Source: Chondrus crispus (lineage: Eukaryota; Rhodophyta; Florideophyceae; Gigartinales; Gigartinaceae). Taken from it: a stretch of DNA of 64,000 bases. The notes beneath the pieces were generated by a model. It was not told the origin of the DNA and did no database searches. It saw only the letters and a program-made list of their open reading frames with translations. A program made the translations under genes and the position numbers. The stretch spans positions 308,733 to 372,732 of the forward strand of contig NW_005178992.1 of assembly GCF_000350225.1 (NCBI RefSeq), given 5' to 3'. Positions 53,449 through 62,901 of this stretch are shown here, one piece after another; position 1 is the first letter of the stretch, and the number at the start of each line of letters is the position of its first letter.

Positions 53449-54009
53449 TCAGTGATTCTCAAGACTTGACAACATGCACGGATTCCTTTTATCTTTGAGA
53501 TAATGTTGCATTTGGTTGTGCTGGGGTGTAGTGATCCGTAGGCGCGGCGATCGTGGTGAGCTGATCGCTGTTGTACGTGTGCAACGTGTGTGCATATGGC
53601 TCTCATGACATTGCAGACAGTAGTGTTGTCGCGGAAACACAGCTACTGTATGCAAGTATTTCGCCGCTGGAAGCTCATTGTTCGAATACGATGTCTGCGC
53701 TACAAATGGTACCTTCTCGAGTCGACCGCTCTGATTGAACGGAGTGGCGAGAAACTTGCCAAACTCGAAAACTGAAGCAGGTGTTGGGCGTCTGGGAAGC
53801 ACAAGACTGTAGCCCTGCTCAAAGAATGTGATGTTTTGAGTCACACAGCTCTGGCAATTGTGTACGTCGTAGAGCTTGTTGCCTGCTCTGTCCAATATGA
53901 TACACCGAATAAATATCTTTTGGAGAAGGAGATGTGCTGTCTTCTGCCATCCAAATATCCTTACTTCAAAATCGCTGCACGGGGATGGTGGCATAGACGC
54001 GACCGCCAT
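53449..54009 (-). CDS. Hypothetical protein (186 aa)
   Basis: An open frame with ATG at 54009 and protein-like composition in its first 130 residues (FEVRIFGWQKTAHLLLQKIF, then DRAGNKLYDVHNCQSC), ending in a low-quality His/Arg/Thr-rich tail. No signal peptide or membrane segment is clear. It lies between the two copies of the segmental duplication. No family is recognised. It could be chance, because nothing in codon or motif content proves it. Confidence 0.25.
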   Translation of the reverse strand: MAVASMPPSPCSDFEVRIFGWQKTAHLLLQKIFIRCIILDRAGNKLYDVHNCQSCVTQNITFFEQGYSLVLPRRPTPASVFEFGKFLATPFNQSGRLEKVPFVAQTSYSNNELPAAKYLHTVAVFPRQHYCLQCHESHMHTRCTRTTAISSPRSPRLRITTPQHNQMQHYLKDKRNPCMLSSLENH

Positions 54010-54723
54010 GGAGTCGGACACGTAGAGTACAGTGCAATTCAAGAGCCGGAGGTGGTCATATAGTCAACTAAAGTTAGTTGAAAAGAGCACTGATCATTGC
54101 AATCTTTTTAGTAATTGTGCCCTTACGAAGCAACGCACTTGCGTTTTCGGTGCCGCAGCGTAACATGGTAAAATTAGAAACATGCCGAGTGCACGTCACT
54201 GGCACCAGTACTTCTGTGCAACTTGTTGCCGTTACCAATTGTCAGCGATGAACATCTTCCATTGGGTTTTCGCAGATGGTGCACGTCACTGATCAAAGAA
54301 ATTCGGATCCGACATGAAGTTTCTCAGGGATTGCAGTGTTGCCTTTCAGTATGACACTTGCACTTGAGCTTTTGTTCCTGGTTTTTCTTTCCAAAACAGC
54401 TGTGCATTGTTGCTGCTCTGGCGATTGTACATTCCAGGGAGTTTCGGTGCGATTCTTCAAAATAGTACTCTGCTGCGCCGCAACCATGCCTCGAGGCAAG
54501 TCTTCCCTATGCAAAGAGGGCAAAGCTCTGCATCTGTAAAGTGAGTAGCATTCGTCGACACAGTATAAGAGAGGGTTTCGTTGCTGCCTGCCTCTGCGTT
54601 TCGCCAACGCACGACGAAGGGCATTGAACAACCAGGTTTGTATTTTCCCTCGCAATTCAAGGTTTGTGAGGGCATCCAAAAGTTTTTTCTGCGCAAATCC
54701 CAAAGCAGGAGGCTAGATTAACG
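54010..54723. other. Intergenic stretch, upstream region of the secreted protein gene
   Basis: No gene or repeat that I can support. Confidence 0.4.
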
Positions 54724-55386
54724 ATGGGCGGGAAAATCTCCATCAAACATTTTGCGATTGTCTTCTTTTTTGTCGTTGTCATAGGCACGTTCTCCCAATT
54801 CGAGACGGCCGCGGCAGCCTCGTTACGTTCAAGAGTCACGGACGGATGCACTATCGATTCCAGAGGAGTACACAAGTGCCCATCAGGGGCCCCGGAAGAA
54901 ACCAATGGCCTCGATCCGCGTGCCGAAACCTTTTTCGCAAGCAAAATTCCTGTAAGTGAAGGCTCGCACAAGTACGAGTTCGAGGCAAACTACTACGTGT
55001 CGTCTGCTACTAGGACGACTATTTTGCAGCTTCTAAATCAGGATAGAACCGATAGCGATGTTTACAAGCCAGTTTTCTTTGTGGTCGCATGGAAAAAGGA
55101 TGATGGAAATCTCAAGGTTTGCATGTTTGAGTCCTGTAAATATGTCTGGGATGATGTACCACCAGGCTTTCGGCTGAGACTCAAAGCATCTGGAACGAAT
55201 GCTCTGTTGAGTATAGCCGGTAGGAGCAGCGTGGGGTTCGATCTTGTCTCCCCGCTAAACGGCGCCGACAGACCAAATGGAGCGCAACAACTCCGTTGGG
55301 GCGTGTACCATCATGACATATCTGACGGAAGAGCTGCATCACCTGCGCAAGTTCGAGTTTACAACATCGATTCGTCAGGATTTTAG
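54724..55386 (+). CDS. Secreted protein, jelly-roll (polysaccharide-lyase-like) candidate, 220 aa
   Basis: The protein begins with a signal peptide (KHFAIVFFFVVVIGTFSQFE, residues 9-28), with probable cleavage near AAAAS at 31-34. The mature part is about 190 residues with alternating strands. Two segments recall alginate-lyase-type jelly rolls. One is TTILQLLNQD near residue 98, in the place of the QIH strand. The other is LRWGVYHHD near 190, in the place of the family's YFKAGVY strand, followed by VRVYNI. Catalytic residues are not certain, and the usual QIH His is absent. Two Cys pairs (C42/C52-like and CMFESC) could form disulfides. A role in cell-wall or matrix carbohydrate handling is inferred. 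Confidence 0.6.
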   Translation: MGGKISIKHFAIVFFFVVVIGTFSQFETAAAASLRSRVTDGCTIDSRGVHKCPSGAPEETNGLDPRAETFFASKIPVSEGSHKYEFEANYYVSSATRTTILQLLNQDRTDSDVYKPVFFVVAWKKDDGNLKVCMFESCKYVWDDVPPGFRLRLKASGTNALLSIAGRSSVGFDLVSPLNGADRPNGAQQLRWGVYHHDISDGRAASPAQVRVYNIDSSGF

Positions 55387-55983
55387 ATAAGTGCCTCCTT
55401 CCCGTAGCCCTCTCACTCAAATGGATAGCGTGCCTTACCAGCATTTTGGTGTCAACAGTTTGTAATGTTTAGAACTATCTCAAGTTTTGCTTTCTCCAAG
55501 AAGAATAAAACTACAGTCTACACATGAAGATGTTCTTTGTCGCTGCGATGATGTTACAAGAAACATGCAGTGGGGCAGCGCGGGCATATCCATCTTCATG
55601 CCAAGCACTTCACCAAATCGTCGCTCGTTTATTGTTTTCACGCCGCAAAATTCTGGTAAGTCATACTGTTAACTTTTCTCTTTTACTACGCAATTAAACG
55701 TAAATGTGGTAAGCAAACATACCTAGTGTAGGAGAGACTCAAGACCTTGGTCGTGTTTACTGAGGGAAGGAGCGACGACGGTTTTAAATACCATGGAGGG
55801 ACATTTCACACGTGTAAGATACGACAGGGAGTCGAGGATAGTCGGTGGCAGCATCAAGCGGAAAAATTAGAGCATTTTCGTTACGTACCACTCTTATTTC
55901 GGAAGTTTTGTTACGTACCACTTTTCTGAGCCCCTTTCTTAGGAGCGCTAGAGTCTTGAAGACGTGAAGAGCGCGTCGTCGGA
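55387..55983. other. Intergenic stretch
   Basis: No gene seen. GTTACGTACCACTYTT occurs twice near 55880 and 55910. Confidence 0.4.
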
Positions 55984-56262
55984 ATGAGTTTGATCAAAGG
56001 GAGCACGTTCCCTGACATGCACAGCATCTTGATGCCATCCTTAGCCCTGTGCGCCACCGTGGGCCCATCTCACAAGGTAAAAAACTCATACTCTGGGCGC
56101 CTGCGTATACAGTGCCCCTCCCAGGAGTGCTCATACATTTTCAACGCTAAACCAGGCCGCAGAGCAAACAACGGCTTGTGGAGAGTGGGAAAACTCAATC
56201 TCACTCACCCCTGCGACGCAATAAAGGGGAAACGAAAGCGCAAGCCCCTAGCCGTGTGCTAG
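55984..56262 (+). CDS. MULE-type (WRKY-GCM1-like) zinc finger protein, 92 aa
   Basis: The residues fall as C-x4-C (CPSQEC), then a basic strand pair (FNAKPGRRANNGLWRV), then HPC after KLNLT. This is the C-x4-C...H-x-C pattern of the DNA-binding zinc finger at the N-terminus of Mutator-like (MULE) transposases. The ORF ends in a basic tail (KGKRKRKPLAVC) with no transposase domain behind it. It is either a decayed MULE fragment or a small stand-alone DNA-binding protein. The start ATG at 55984 is in a fair context (GGAATGA). Confidence 0.5.
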   Translation: MSLIKGSTFPDMHSILMPSLALCATVGPSHKVKNSYSGRLRIQCPSQECSYIFNAKPGRRANNGLWRVGKLNLTHPCDAIKGKRKRKPLAVC

Positions 56263-56849
56263 TGTTTGATAATCTACGCGAGCGGCATGCGAACGTCCCG
56301 CCAATGACATCCGCTACCCTTGTAGCACACTCTTCCTTCGTTCGTGTAGCCTCTCGCGGCCACGCATTGCCCTCCTCTTGACGACCTGGCCCCGCCTCAA
56401 GACTCGCCACCCGTCTTCACTCCGCTCCAGGAGGTAATCCCAGTCAGCTAAGCCCCCAGACTCCCTCTACTGTAAGTGCGGATGGCCACAATCTCTCTTT
56501 ATCCCCCAAGGCTGCAGAAACACTCCACTGTGGTGCAAGGAACGATGACTCTGTTTTACTGAGGCTAGCGGACGAGGCTCTAATAAGAGGCGGAGGCGGA
56601 GGCACGGAGCCGCTGTCTATCTGGGTGACACCTGTGGTGCGTGTATGCGTGTCCTAGGTGTGTGTGCTGTACATGGGAATCATGACATCCACAAAGGCGC
56701 CCCTAACGCAAACTGTCATCCCTCCCCGCCTCCCTCCCATCACCTTCCCCCCTGTCTGCGATACGTCCATATCGTACAAGTTTGGGGTAGACTTGCTGTG
56801 CATAATACCCGAAACCAGTACGAGCTGCTGAACTGTTTGTGCTAAGCAG
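56263..56849. other. Intergenic stretch
   Basis: No gene is supported. Short ORFs on both strands lack any family signal. Confidence 0.4.
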
Positions 56850-57651
56850 TCATGCTAAACGCGACCTCCCGACGTCCTTCACCGGGCGTACCTCATTTCC
56901 GTCGAGCACCTGGATTACATCCATCGCCAACCGGACCCCCGCGGCGGTATCTGCGCCACCGTCACTTCCCACGACAACGTCCATGCTGGCAAACACTAGG
57001 TCACCACCCACTCTATCACCAGCTCCCCCTCCGCTCCGAACAGGTACACCCGGCCGAGCACTTTCGTGCGCCCCGCCTTTGCGCTGAGCTTGAGCATGGC
57101 AGAGCGAGCAAAGTCCAGCCCCGACCACAGCCCCTCCGTCCCCTAAAACTCTTGGTGCTGCGGCGTTAGCACCTCCCAGCGTCGCGCAGCCGCACCCCCA
57201 CGGCATCCTGCCACTGACTTTGTTTCCAGTCGATGTCGCAGTCTCCCTCGCGCGCCGACTTCGAAATGTTTCACAATTTCCACCGGCCCGCTCGCCGGCG
57301 CCACGGACGCGGTGTACTCACCCTCCGCCGCGTCGTACCGCGCCGGTCATGCCCCTGGGCTCGACCAGCTCCGTGCCCAATGCCCACCTCGTCGGCAGAG
57401 CTGCCTTCAGTGAGGGCCCCGCGCGACACAGCCCTCTTCACGGCGACTACCTTCTTGCCCATGTACGAGTGGCCCACGGCCCGCGCGAGGCCATGTGAGA
57501 GGCGCAGTTGTGCCAGCGTGCAGGGTTGAGGGAGACGCGCTGCAGACGGAGAGGAGCGCGTCGCGACACTTGTGGTGCGCGGCGAAACGTGCCGAGGAAG
57601 GGAGCGGGTTTGGAGCGCCGATGATGCATGAAACAACCATGCCTTCAGCAA
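56850..57651 (-). pseudogene. GC-rich degraded coding relic, unknown
   Basis: On the - strand several frames take turns in looking protein-like. Examples are LRLSHGLARAVGHSYMGKKV near 57510, SVAPASGPVEIVKHFEVG near 57280, MLKLSAKAGRTKVLGRVYLF near 57070 and DVVVGSDGGADTAAGVRLAM near 56950. Each stretch is short and the frame shifts between them, and the GC content is well above the flanks. This looks like an exon or retrocopy that has decayed by small indels. I cannot name the family. Confidence 0.3.
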
Positions 57652-57698
57652 TGCTTCCGAATGGCCAGCACGGGTTTTGAGCTAATGGCCAATTCGTG

Positions 57699-60474
57699 TA
57701 GCGCCCTTGGGCGATACAAAGAGCCTCAAGTTCAATTTTCCAACAGGTTTGTTCAGTTACGGTATCACCGTAACACTGTTAACTGCAGTAGCGCCTTCCC
57801 CGCTCTCATCAAGTAATAGTCAGTTGTTCAAGTTTGGTGTTGTCCAAAACACAAAAGTTGAACCGTGATCTAATGCGGTGCGGAATGGCCAGCCGTTGTT
57901 GCGCTTGTGCTGCCATGGGGCACGTTTTCGTATCATCGATGCAAGGGGAATCGTCATACGTACCACACCATGTGGACCATTCACATAGATTTACAAGACG
58001 CATTGAGATGAGGATGGCGAAACTAGCTAGACCGTATAAACAGACTTTGATTGCCCCCTCCTTAAGCGTGGCATCGAGTGAACCAAGCTTAAGTCAGGTG
58101 CTTGGACAGGCTTGTCATTTTCCCCAAGTGTTCCTAGGTGGAGTTCCCCGTTCGACCATTCTGGCTGAAATATTCCGATATCCAGAGGGCGTCGGCTTGC
58201 CAACTTGCAATCTATGGGCGCTTGGAGGAGCTCGTTCTGTGTGCGCACCAACGAAGTGACGACGTCGATGTCTAGTTCGTTTCTAAGAAAGAGGCAAACT
58301 AAAAGAAAACACATCAAAAGCATGGCGTATCCGGCGGCAGAGGCAATGAACCACACATTTATCGCCGCTCGTGCTGTCTTCCGCACCCCGTACCCCATCC
58401 CGATCTTCGGAGACAAGCTTCTGTCTAGGGGGAGCACTGGGAAACTCTTGACACTTGATGCTTCCTCAGCAGCATCCATTGAGAAAATTTGAGGCCGCGA
58501 TCCAGTGACTCGTAGGCTCCTAACCGGCAAAGTCTTGTAGAGAGACATGTAGACCATCGTGTCTTTTGCTTCTTCTAAAAGTCCGCGAGCATAGTGTGCC
58601 ACGTTTATCTTCCGATTCATACGGAATTCATTTTCTTGAACATCGGATGACCATCCTTGGATAATTCGATATGTTTCGTTCTCAAACGTTAGCCGACACG
58701 AACACACGAAGTGACCCATGGCGCATTCTCCCCGATCAGTAATGTACACATGAACGAGTTCGGAAATGGATCCAGCACTGACTGCTAAGCTACCATGCCA
58801 TTCCACGTTCTTGAACTGCAATTCTTCATAAGGCAAACCAAATTCCATCTGCTCTGCTCCGCTTATCCGAACCGGCAACCGCTCCATCTGCAGTTCAGGT
58901 CCCTGAGGAGCTAGGCGTAGGAGGTCTGGTTCTAAGTCCACCCAAACTTTTTCGGAACCAGCAAGCGAACGAAAGATCAAGTGTTGAATATCTGCCCAAC
59001 CCCGAAGAACGAAACTACCCGGGTGCAAGCCACCATTATACTCGCTCCCAACCCGTACGGGAATTTCCTCTATTCTTTTCTCTCTCGTCATGTTTAGGGC
59101 TACCGCAGAGTTCCATCCTGCTCCAAGTGCCATATCAGAAAGGACAGCAATGAGTCTGTGGACCATGGTGTGGTTTTTCCATTGCCATAATTGTCGTTTG
59201 ATTTCCTCCTCGTCACAGTTAGACCAGTTAAAGGGTACTGTGGCCACTATTTGCTCAGTCATATTACCTTCTGATGATGTTCTCCTCTTGAATTCTATTC
59301 CCGTTTCCCTGGCACTGACAAGCACGCGCTCTATAAAGTTCACTGTCGAAAAACCGCCAATGACACGATCACTTGGCCGACAATTTTTGAGTCCTGACTC
59401 GATGAGTGGTGCTCCGTGATCTATAGACGGATTTCTCAATGACGAGCCCGTCACCTCAACCACTTGACCAAACAGCCTAATACCACCACCTTTATTCGGA
59501 TCTTCGTCTTCGGCGTGTAAATTCACAGATAGAACTTTCCCCTTTGCAGCCTCGAATATGCTTCCCAGCTCAACCTCAGTGTCCAGTTCTACATCCTTTT
59601 CGACGCTACCGAATTCTGCCATAATGGCTAGGCCAAGCAGGGTCATTGCTGCCCCCCAGAAGCATAGACGTATCCATGTCGAGTTTCGGTCTATTCCGGG
59701 TAGTTGGGTCAGCCTACCAGCCCGCGTCGGGCCCAGTGCCACCCGTCTTCCTTTTCGTGCCATGAAGCCATTAATCCTTGATGAAGCTTTTTGTAGCACC
59801 ACAGCAATGAGCACATCGACAAGAATAGCTAAACCAATGAGTCGGATCACGTTCCAAATTGGCGTGCTAAAGGGCAGTATGATTTCCAGGGACATGAGGT
59901 GGAGGGAATGGGGAAGGCTTGTCAATGAAGTTTGATTTTTGAATAAGAACGACGATGCACGATAAACGCATCCCTGCTTCTGGTTATTCAATGTAGGCGT
60001 CGTGTCCAAGACCCTTGGAGAAGTGGCGTTGTCAAAGAATTCCTCTTTTCAGGTGTTCCTCGACAGTGCTCGGTATTGTTTGGCTAGGGTAGCACTTTTT
60101 GAATCAGTACACCTAAAAGTACCCGTAGACCCAGTCGTCGAAAAATGCATGAGTTAACTGTACCCTTGGTACCGAACAGCAACGGAGACCCAGTTGTGTT
60201 GATGTGCAATACACGGTACAGTAGTGTTGAAGGTACCAGGAAACAATTTGGACTTGCAAGGCATTTGTAAGGTGCCAAAGTTACTGCCTTTTCGTGCGCG
60301 TATTGTACTGGTATGGCTTTACAAGCTCTTTTGAGGCATCAGTGTCATGTGCATATTTGACAGTCGTTTCTCTCTACCTCACGTTTCTGGGATTTGAGTG
60401 GCACTGATGCGCCTCTCCAGTCTCGTACTGTAGGAAAACCTCGTTACCATTACGGGCCTGAGAGCTCCCTTGTT
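57699..60474. repeat. Segmental duplication, copy 2
   Basis: The partner of 50331-53142, in the same orientation, separated from it by about 4.6 kb. Confidence 0.9.
58027..59895 (-). CDS. Three-pass membrane glycoprotein, copy 2 (622 aa, unknown family)
   Basis: Paralogue of the gene at 50672-52549 with the same start (MSLEIILPF), the same three membrane segments, and a C-terminal tail that differs by one residue (SRRPLD for SRCPLD). The first 160 and last 150 residues are nearly the same. The middle of the loop differs heavily: NCRPSDRVIGGFSTVNFIER here against NCWPGEGRTITGFKSVNFID there. It has its own set of glycosylation motifs (NMT, NWSN, NHT, NET). Both frames are fully open, so both copies are probably used. 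Confidence 0.75.
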   Translation of the reverse strand: MSLEIILPFSTPIWNVIRLIGLAILVDVLIAVVLQKASSRINGFMARKGRRVALGPTRAGRLTQLPGIDRNSTWIRLCFWGAAMTLLGLAIMAEFGSVEKDVELDTEVELGSIFEAAKGKVLSVNLHAEDEDPNKGGGIRLFGQVVEVTGSSLRNPSIDHGAPLIESGLKNCRPSDRVIGGFSTVNFIERVLVSARETGIEFKRRTSSEGNMTEQIVATVPFNWSNCDEEEIKRQLWQWKNHTMVHRLIAVLSDMALGAGWNSAVALNMTREKRIEEIPVRVGSEYNGGLHPGSFVLRGWADIQHLIFRSLAGSEKVWVDLEPDLLRLAPQGPELQMERLPVRISGAEQMEFGLPYEELQFKNVEWHGSLAVSAGSISELVHVYITDRGECAMGHFVCSCRLTFENETYRIIQGWSSDVQENEFRMNRKINVAHYARGLLEEAKDTMVYMSLYKTLPVRSLRVTGSRPQIFSMDAAEEASSVKSFPVLPLDRSLSPKIGMGYGVRKTARAAINVWFIASAAGYAMLLMCFLLVCLFLRNELDIDVVTSLVRTQNELLQAPIDCKLASRRPLDIGIFQPEWSNGELHLGTLGENDKPVQAPDLSLVHSMPRLRRGQSKSVYTV

Positions 60475-61293
60475 GGAGTTGTCGAATGTGAACGCCCCCT
60501 CTTTATCATGTCAAGGTGGTACAGTGCCTCCTACGATATAGTGCTATAGCGTGACATACCTCTAGCTATGGCACTATTGGGGAGATGGCACTATATAAAG
60601 GAGGCTGAATATCTTCATCCTTTGAGTACTGAACCATGCCGGATGATACACGTGTGAGCTTATGATAACCTGTGCCAGAGGGTGAGCCATAGCACTATAT
60701 AGAGGGAAGCACTACTAAAGTAGGCACTATTGAGCGACCCCCCCCCCCCTGTACAGTAAAAGGGAGTGCCCCCTGGCCAGGAGACAGGTGGAGAGGGATG
60801 TGCTCAGTACGTGTAGTAACGATATCGGACAGAGCTGTAAGGAAAGGAACGTAGGGGAAGATCGTAGAAAGGATGAGCGTTAGCGATATCCAACAGCAGT
60901 TGCAGACAGTTGATGTTCACTTCAACAAGGTTGAATGACAGTGATGTACAGTGGTCCTTACGCATTAGTGCCGCATTTGTTTGTGCCACCCTCTCAATAG
61001 TGCAGCCCCAGACGCCCGAACACGAAAAACGCCACGTGTCATACGATTCCGGCTGTTTCGCTACCGTCCGTATGTGTCTGTGGTGCAGGAACGATACCCT
61101 TCGTTTACTCTCTGAGGGCCGTGATCCGGCTCCCCCTACACTAAGTACTTCCCGTCGTAGGTGACACGACATCCGTGTGTGCTGTGTACTACGTGTGTAC
61201 GTGTATAGGTATTATCACAGTGTCAAATATGTAAAAGCTACCTCTCGAGAGGTAGTCCGATCCTCTCTTCACCGATCTTAGCTTGTGCCCCTT
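60475..61293. other. Intergenic stretch with GCACTAT repeats and a C12 run
   Basis: GCACTAT recurs at least four times between 60570 and 60730, twice as GCACTATATA followed by A or G, which also resembles a TATA box (60593). A run of 12 C lies at 60738-60749. A - strand ORF at 60804-61172 has an ATG but no family signal. Confidence 0.5.
60738..60749. repeat. C12 homopolymer
   Basis: Twelve C in a row. Confidence 0.9.
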
Positions 61294-61548
61294 ATGACTC
61301 CCGTTCCGGCAAAAAAAGAAAAAGCCAAGCGCAAGCACCTGACGATTTCGCAGAAGCTCGAAATCGCAGATCTCCTCCACAATGGACACCGTACACCAGC
61401 AGTTATGCGACAGTTCGGCATTGCAGAGCGCACTGTACGCAAAATTAAAGCAACTACGCCATGGATGTTTTGGAGAGGATTCGCGTGGTGCAGAATTCAC
61501 TTGAAATGCAATCGAGTGATGAAGATGAGAGCGCAGAAAATGCAGTAG
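61294..61548 (+). pseudogene. Pogo/CENP-B-type helix-turn-helix fragment
   Basis: From the ATG at 61294, residues 12-53 form a psq/CENP-B N-terminal helix-turn-helix: KRKHLTISQKLEIADLLHNG, then QFGIAERTVRKIKA. This domain binds the ends of pogo/Tigger DNA transposons. Behind it the frame loses sense. Better protein-like sequence (VVQNSLEMQSSDEDESAENA) continues in the next frame until about 61618, so a small indel near 61450 has probably broken the gene. No DDE transposase domain follows. Confidence 0.55.
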
Positions 61549-61838
61549 AGAGAAAGACTTATACTCCATGTCGTCGGGATCGCGAAATTGTTTGGAGAGC
61601 TGCAACTTTTGGCGACTGAGTGCCAAGTTCTAGACGCTCTATCGCCATCATAAGTCGGCAAAGCGCGCATTTCCCACTGCGAAATGCAACAGAGAACCAA
61701 CGCCGAGCAGGCAGACGTTAATTAGGGTGACCCCACCGCGCCTTGCCCAAAGTCACAAAATGCAGACAACTGTAGTCACGTGATTGGATCTACTATATTT
61801 TAGTCGAGCCACGCTTTGGACGATGTGGTGATTCAGCA

Positions 61839-62264
61839 GTGAACCCCACCGCGCGTTTAGCATCACACTTCTATAATGTTTTGGGCCACCCTAACTACTA
61901 CAAATCCGACATAGAAATAAGTTGTGAGATTGAACGCTCTGTTGAGGGGGCACTTTTATACTACGAACGAGCATACAAGCTCGGAATGGAAAAGTTACGG
62001 GGGAACATCTATACATGTTATGCTAATGCCTCTAGCAATGAGAATGTTGCGAAAGGCGAGTTGGGATTTCTACAGGCTATGTACATCAAGGGTCATAGGA
62101 ACGTAGCGAAACGCCTTGCGTATGTGTATTACTATGGCTGTGGGATTCCAGTGTATCCAGCAATTCTCTGTGCTTGTGCGGGGACTATGTCAAGCTCCAT
62201 AAAGACTCGAGCGGCGACAACATTTGCCCTCTCATCCCTATACCCCTGGACCGCTTCCTATTAA
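61839..62264 (+). pseudogene. Sel1-like repeat fragment
   Basis: An open frame without an ATG until 61987. Its text resembles Sel1/TPR-type repeats: GALLYYERAYKLGMEKLRGN, then LGFLQAMYIKGHRNVAKRLA and YVYYYGCGIPV, which follow the A-x2-LG-x2-Y-x2-G-x-GV style of Sel1 units. Lack of a start and a low-quality end suggest a fragment or an exon of a spliced gene. Sel1 proteins act as scaffolds; nothing more can be said. Confidence 0.35.
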
Positions 62265-62394
62265 GTTTGTATTAAAAGATTAGGGCTGGCCAAGTCTTCC
62301 TCCTCGTCTGTCTCCTGTTCGAATGTGTCATCCGGATGATTATCCAGAGCGCCTGCTTTGACCTTACCCTAGTGTCTAGACGACCGGCAATTTG

Positions 62395-62432
62395 CCTCAT
62401 ATGAGGTCACTCTTGACCTCATATGAGGTCAA
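62395..62432. repeat. Repeated palindrome around CCTCATATGAGG
   Basis: The perfect 20-bp palindrome TTGACCTCATATGAGGTCAA lies at 62413-62432. Its 12-bp core also occurs at 62395-62406, flanked by GTCA on the right. Confidence 0.9.
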
Positions 62433-62559
62433 ATGCTCTACAGTAAAATTTAAACAAAATTTAAGATTTTCGCAAGTATAGAACAAAAGGAGCACAATTT
62501 TTACGAAGTAGAACTTTGAACGACTATAAAGACAACTATAAACGACTAGTTAGTAACTG

Positions 62560-62828
62560 ACAAGCCAGCTCAGTGGTCTGCAAGGATCGCTGAGTCTTAG
62601 AGGCCGGGGTTCAACTCCTCGCTGAGCACTTTAGTGGTCGAAAAACCCCTTCGGGGATCTCGATGGTTCTTGTTCGTGACCTGCAGCCCAGGACGCTTTA
62701 TAGCGCCCACTCGAACATGAGATTGAATACGGTGACATCTCATAAAGGGGCATTCCGACACGGCTGCAGGCCTTCCAAGCAAGTTTTTAGACGCAGGATA
62801 GAACCATAGGGGGCAAAAGGAGTTTTTT
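62560..62828 (+). repeat. tRNA-derived SINE-like unit (pol III boxes)
   Basis: AGCTCAGTGGTC near 62570 resembles a tRNA A box and GGGTTCAACTCC near 62608 a B box, about 40 bases apart. The bases around the B box form a good T-arm (CGGGG/CCTCG). A run of six T at 62824 could end a pol III transcript. No full cloverleaf can be drawn, since the acceptor and anticodon stems do not pair, so a tRNA gene is unlikely. Confidence 0.35.
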
Positions 62829-62901
62829 ATCTCTTTTGGCTCTATTTTACTGAAATGCTGACCCATTGAGTCAGTTTTAAAGGCCTAGAACGCTTTAAGC
62901 A

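Noticed and set aside
62565-62640. Possible tRNA gene
   Set aside because: The T-arm folds, but the acceptor, D and anticodon stems do not pair, so only a tRNA-derived repeat can be argued.
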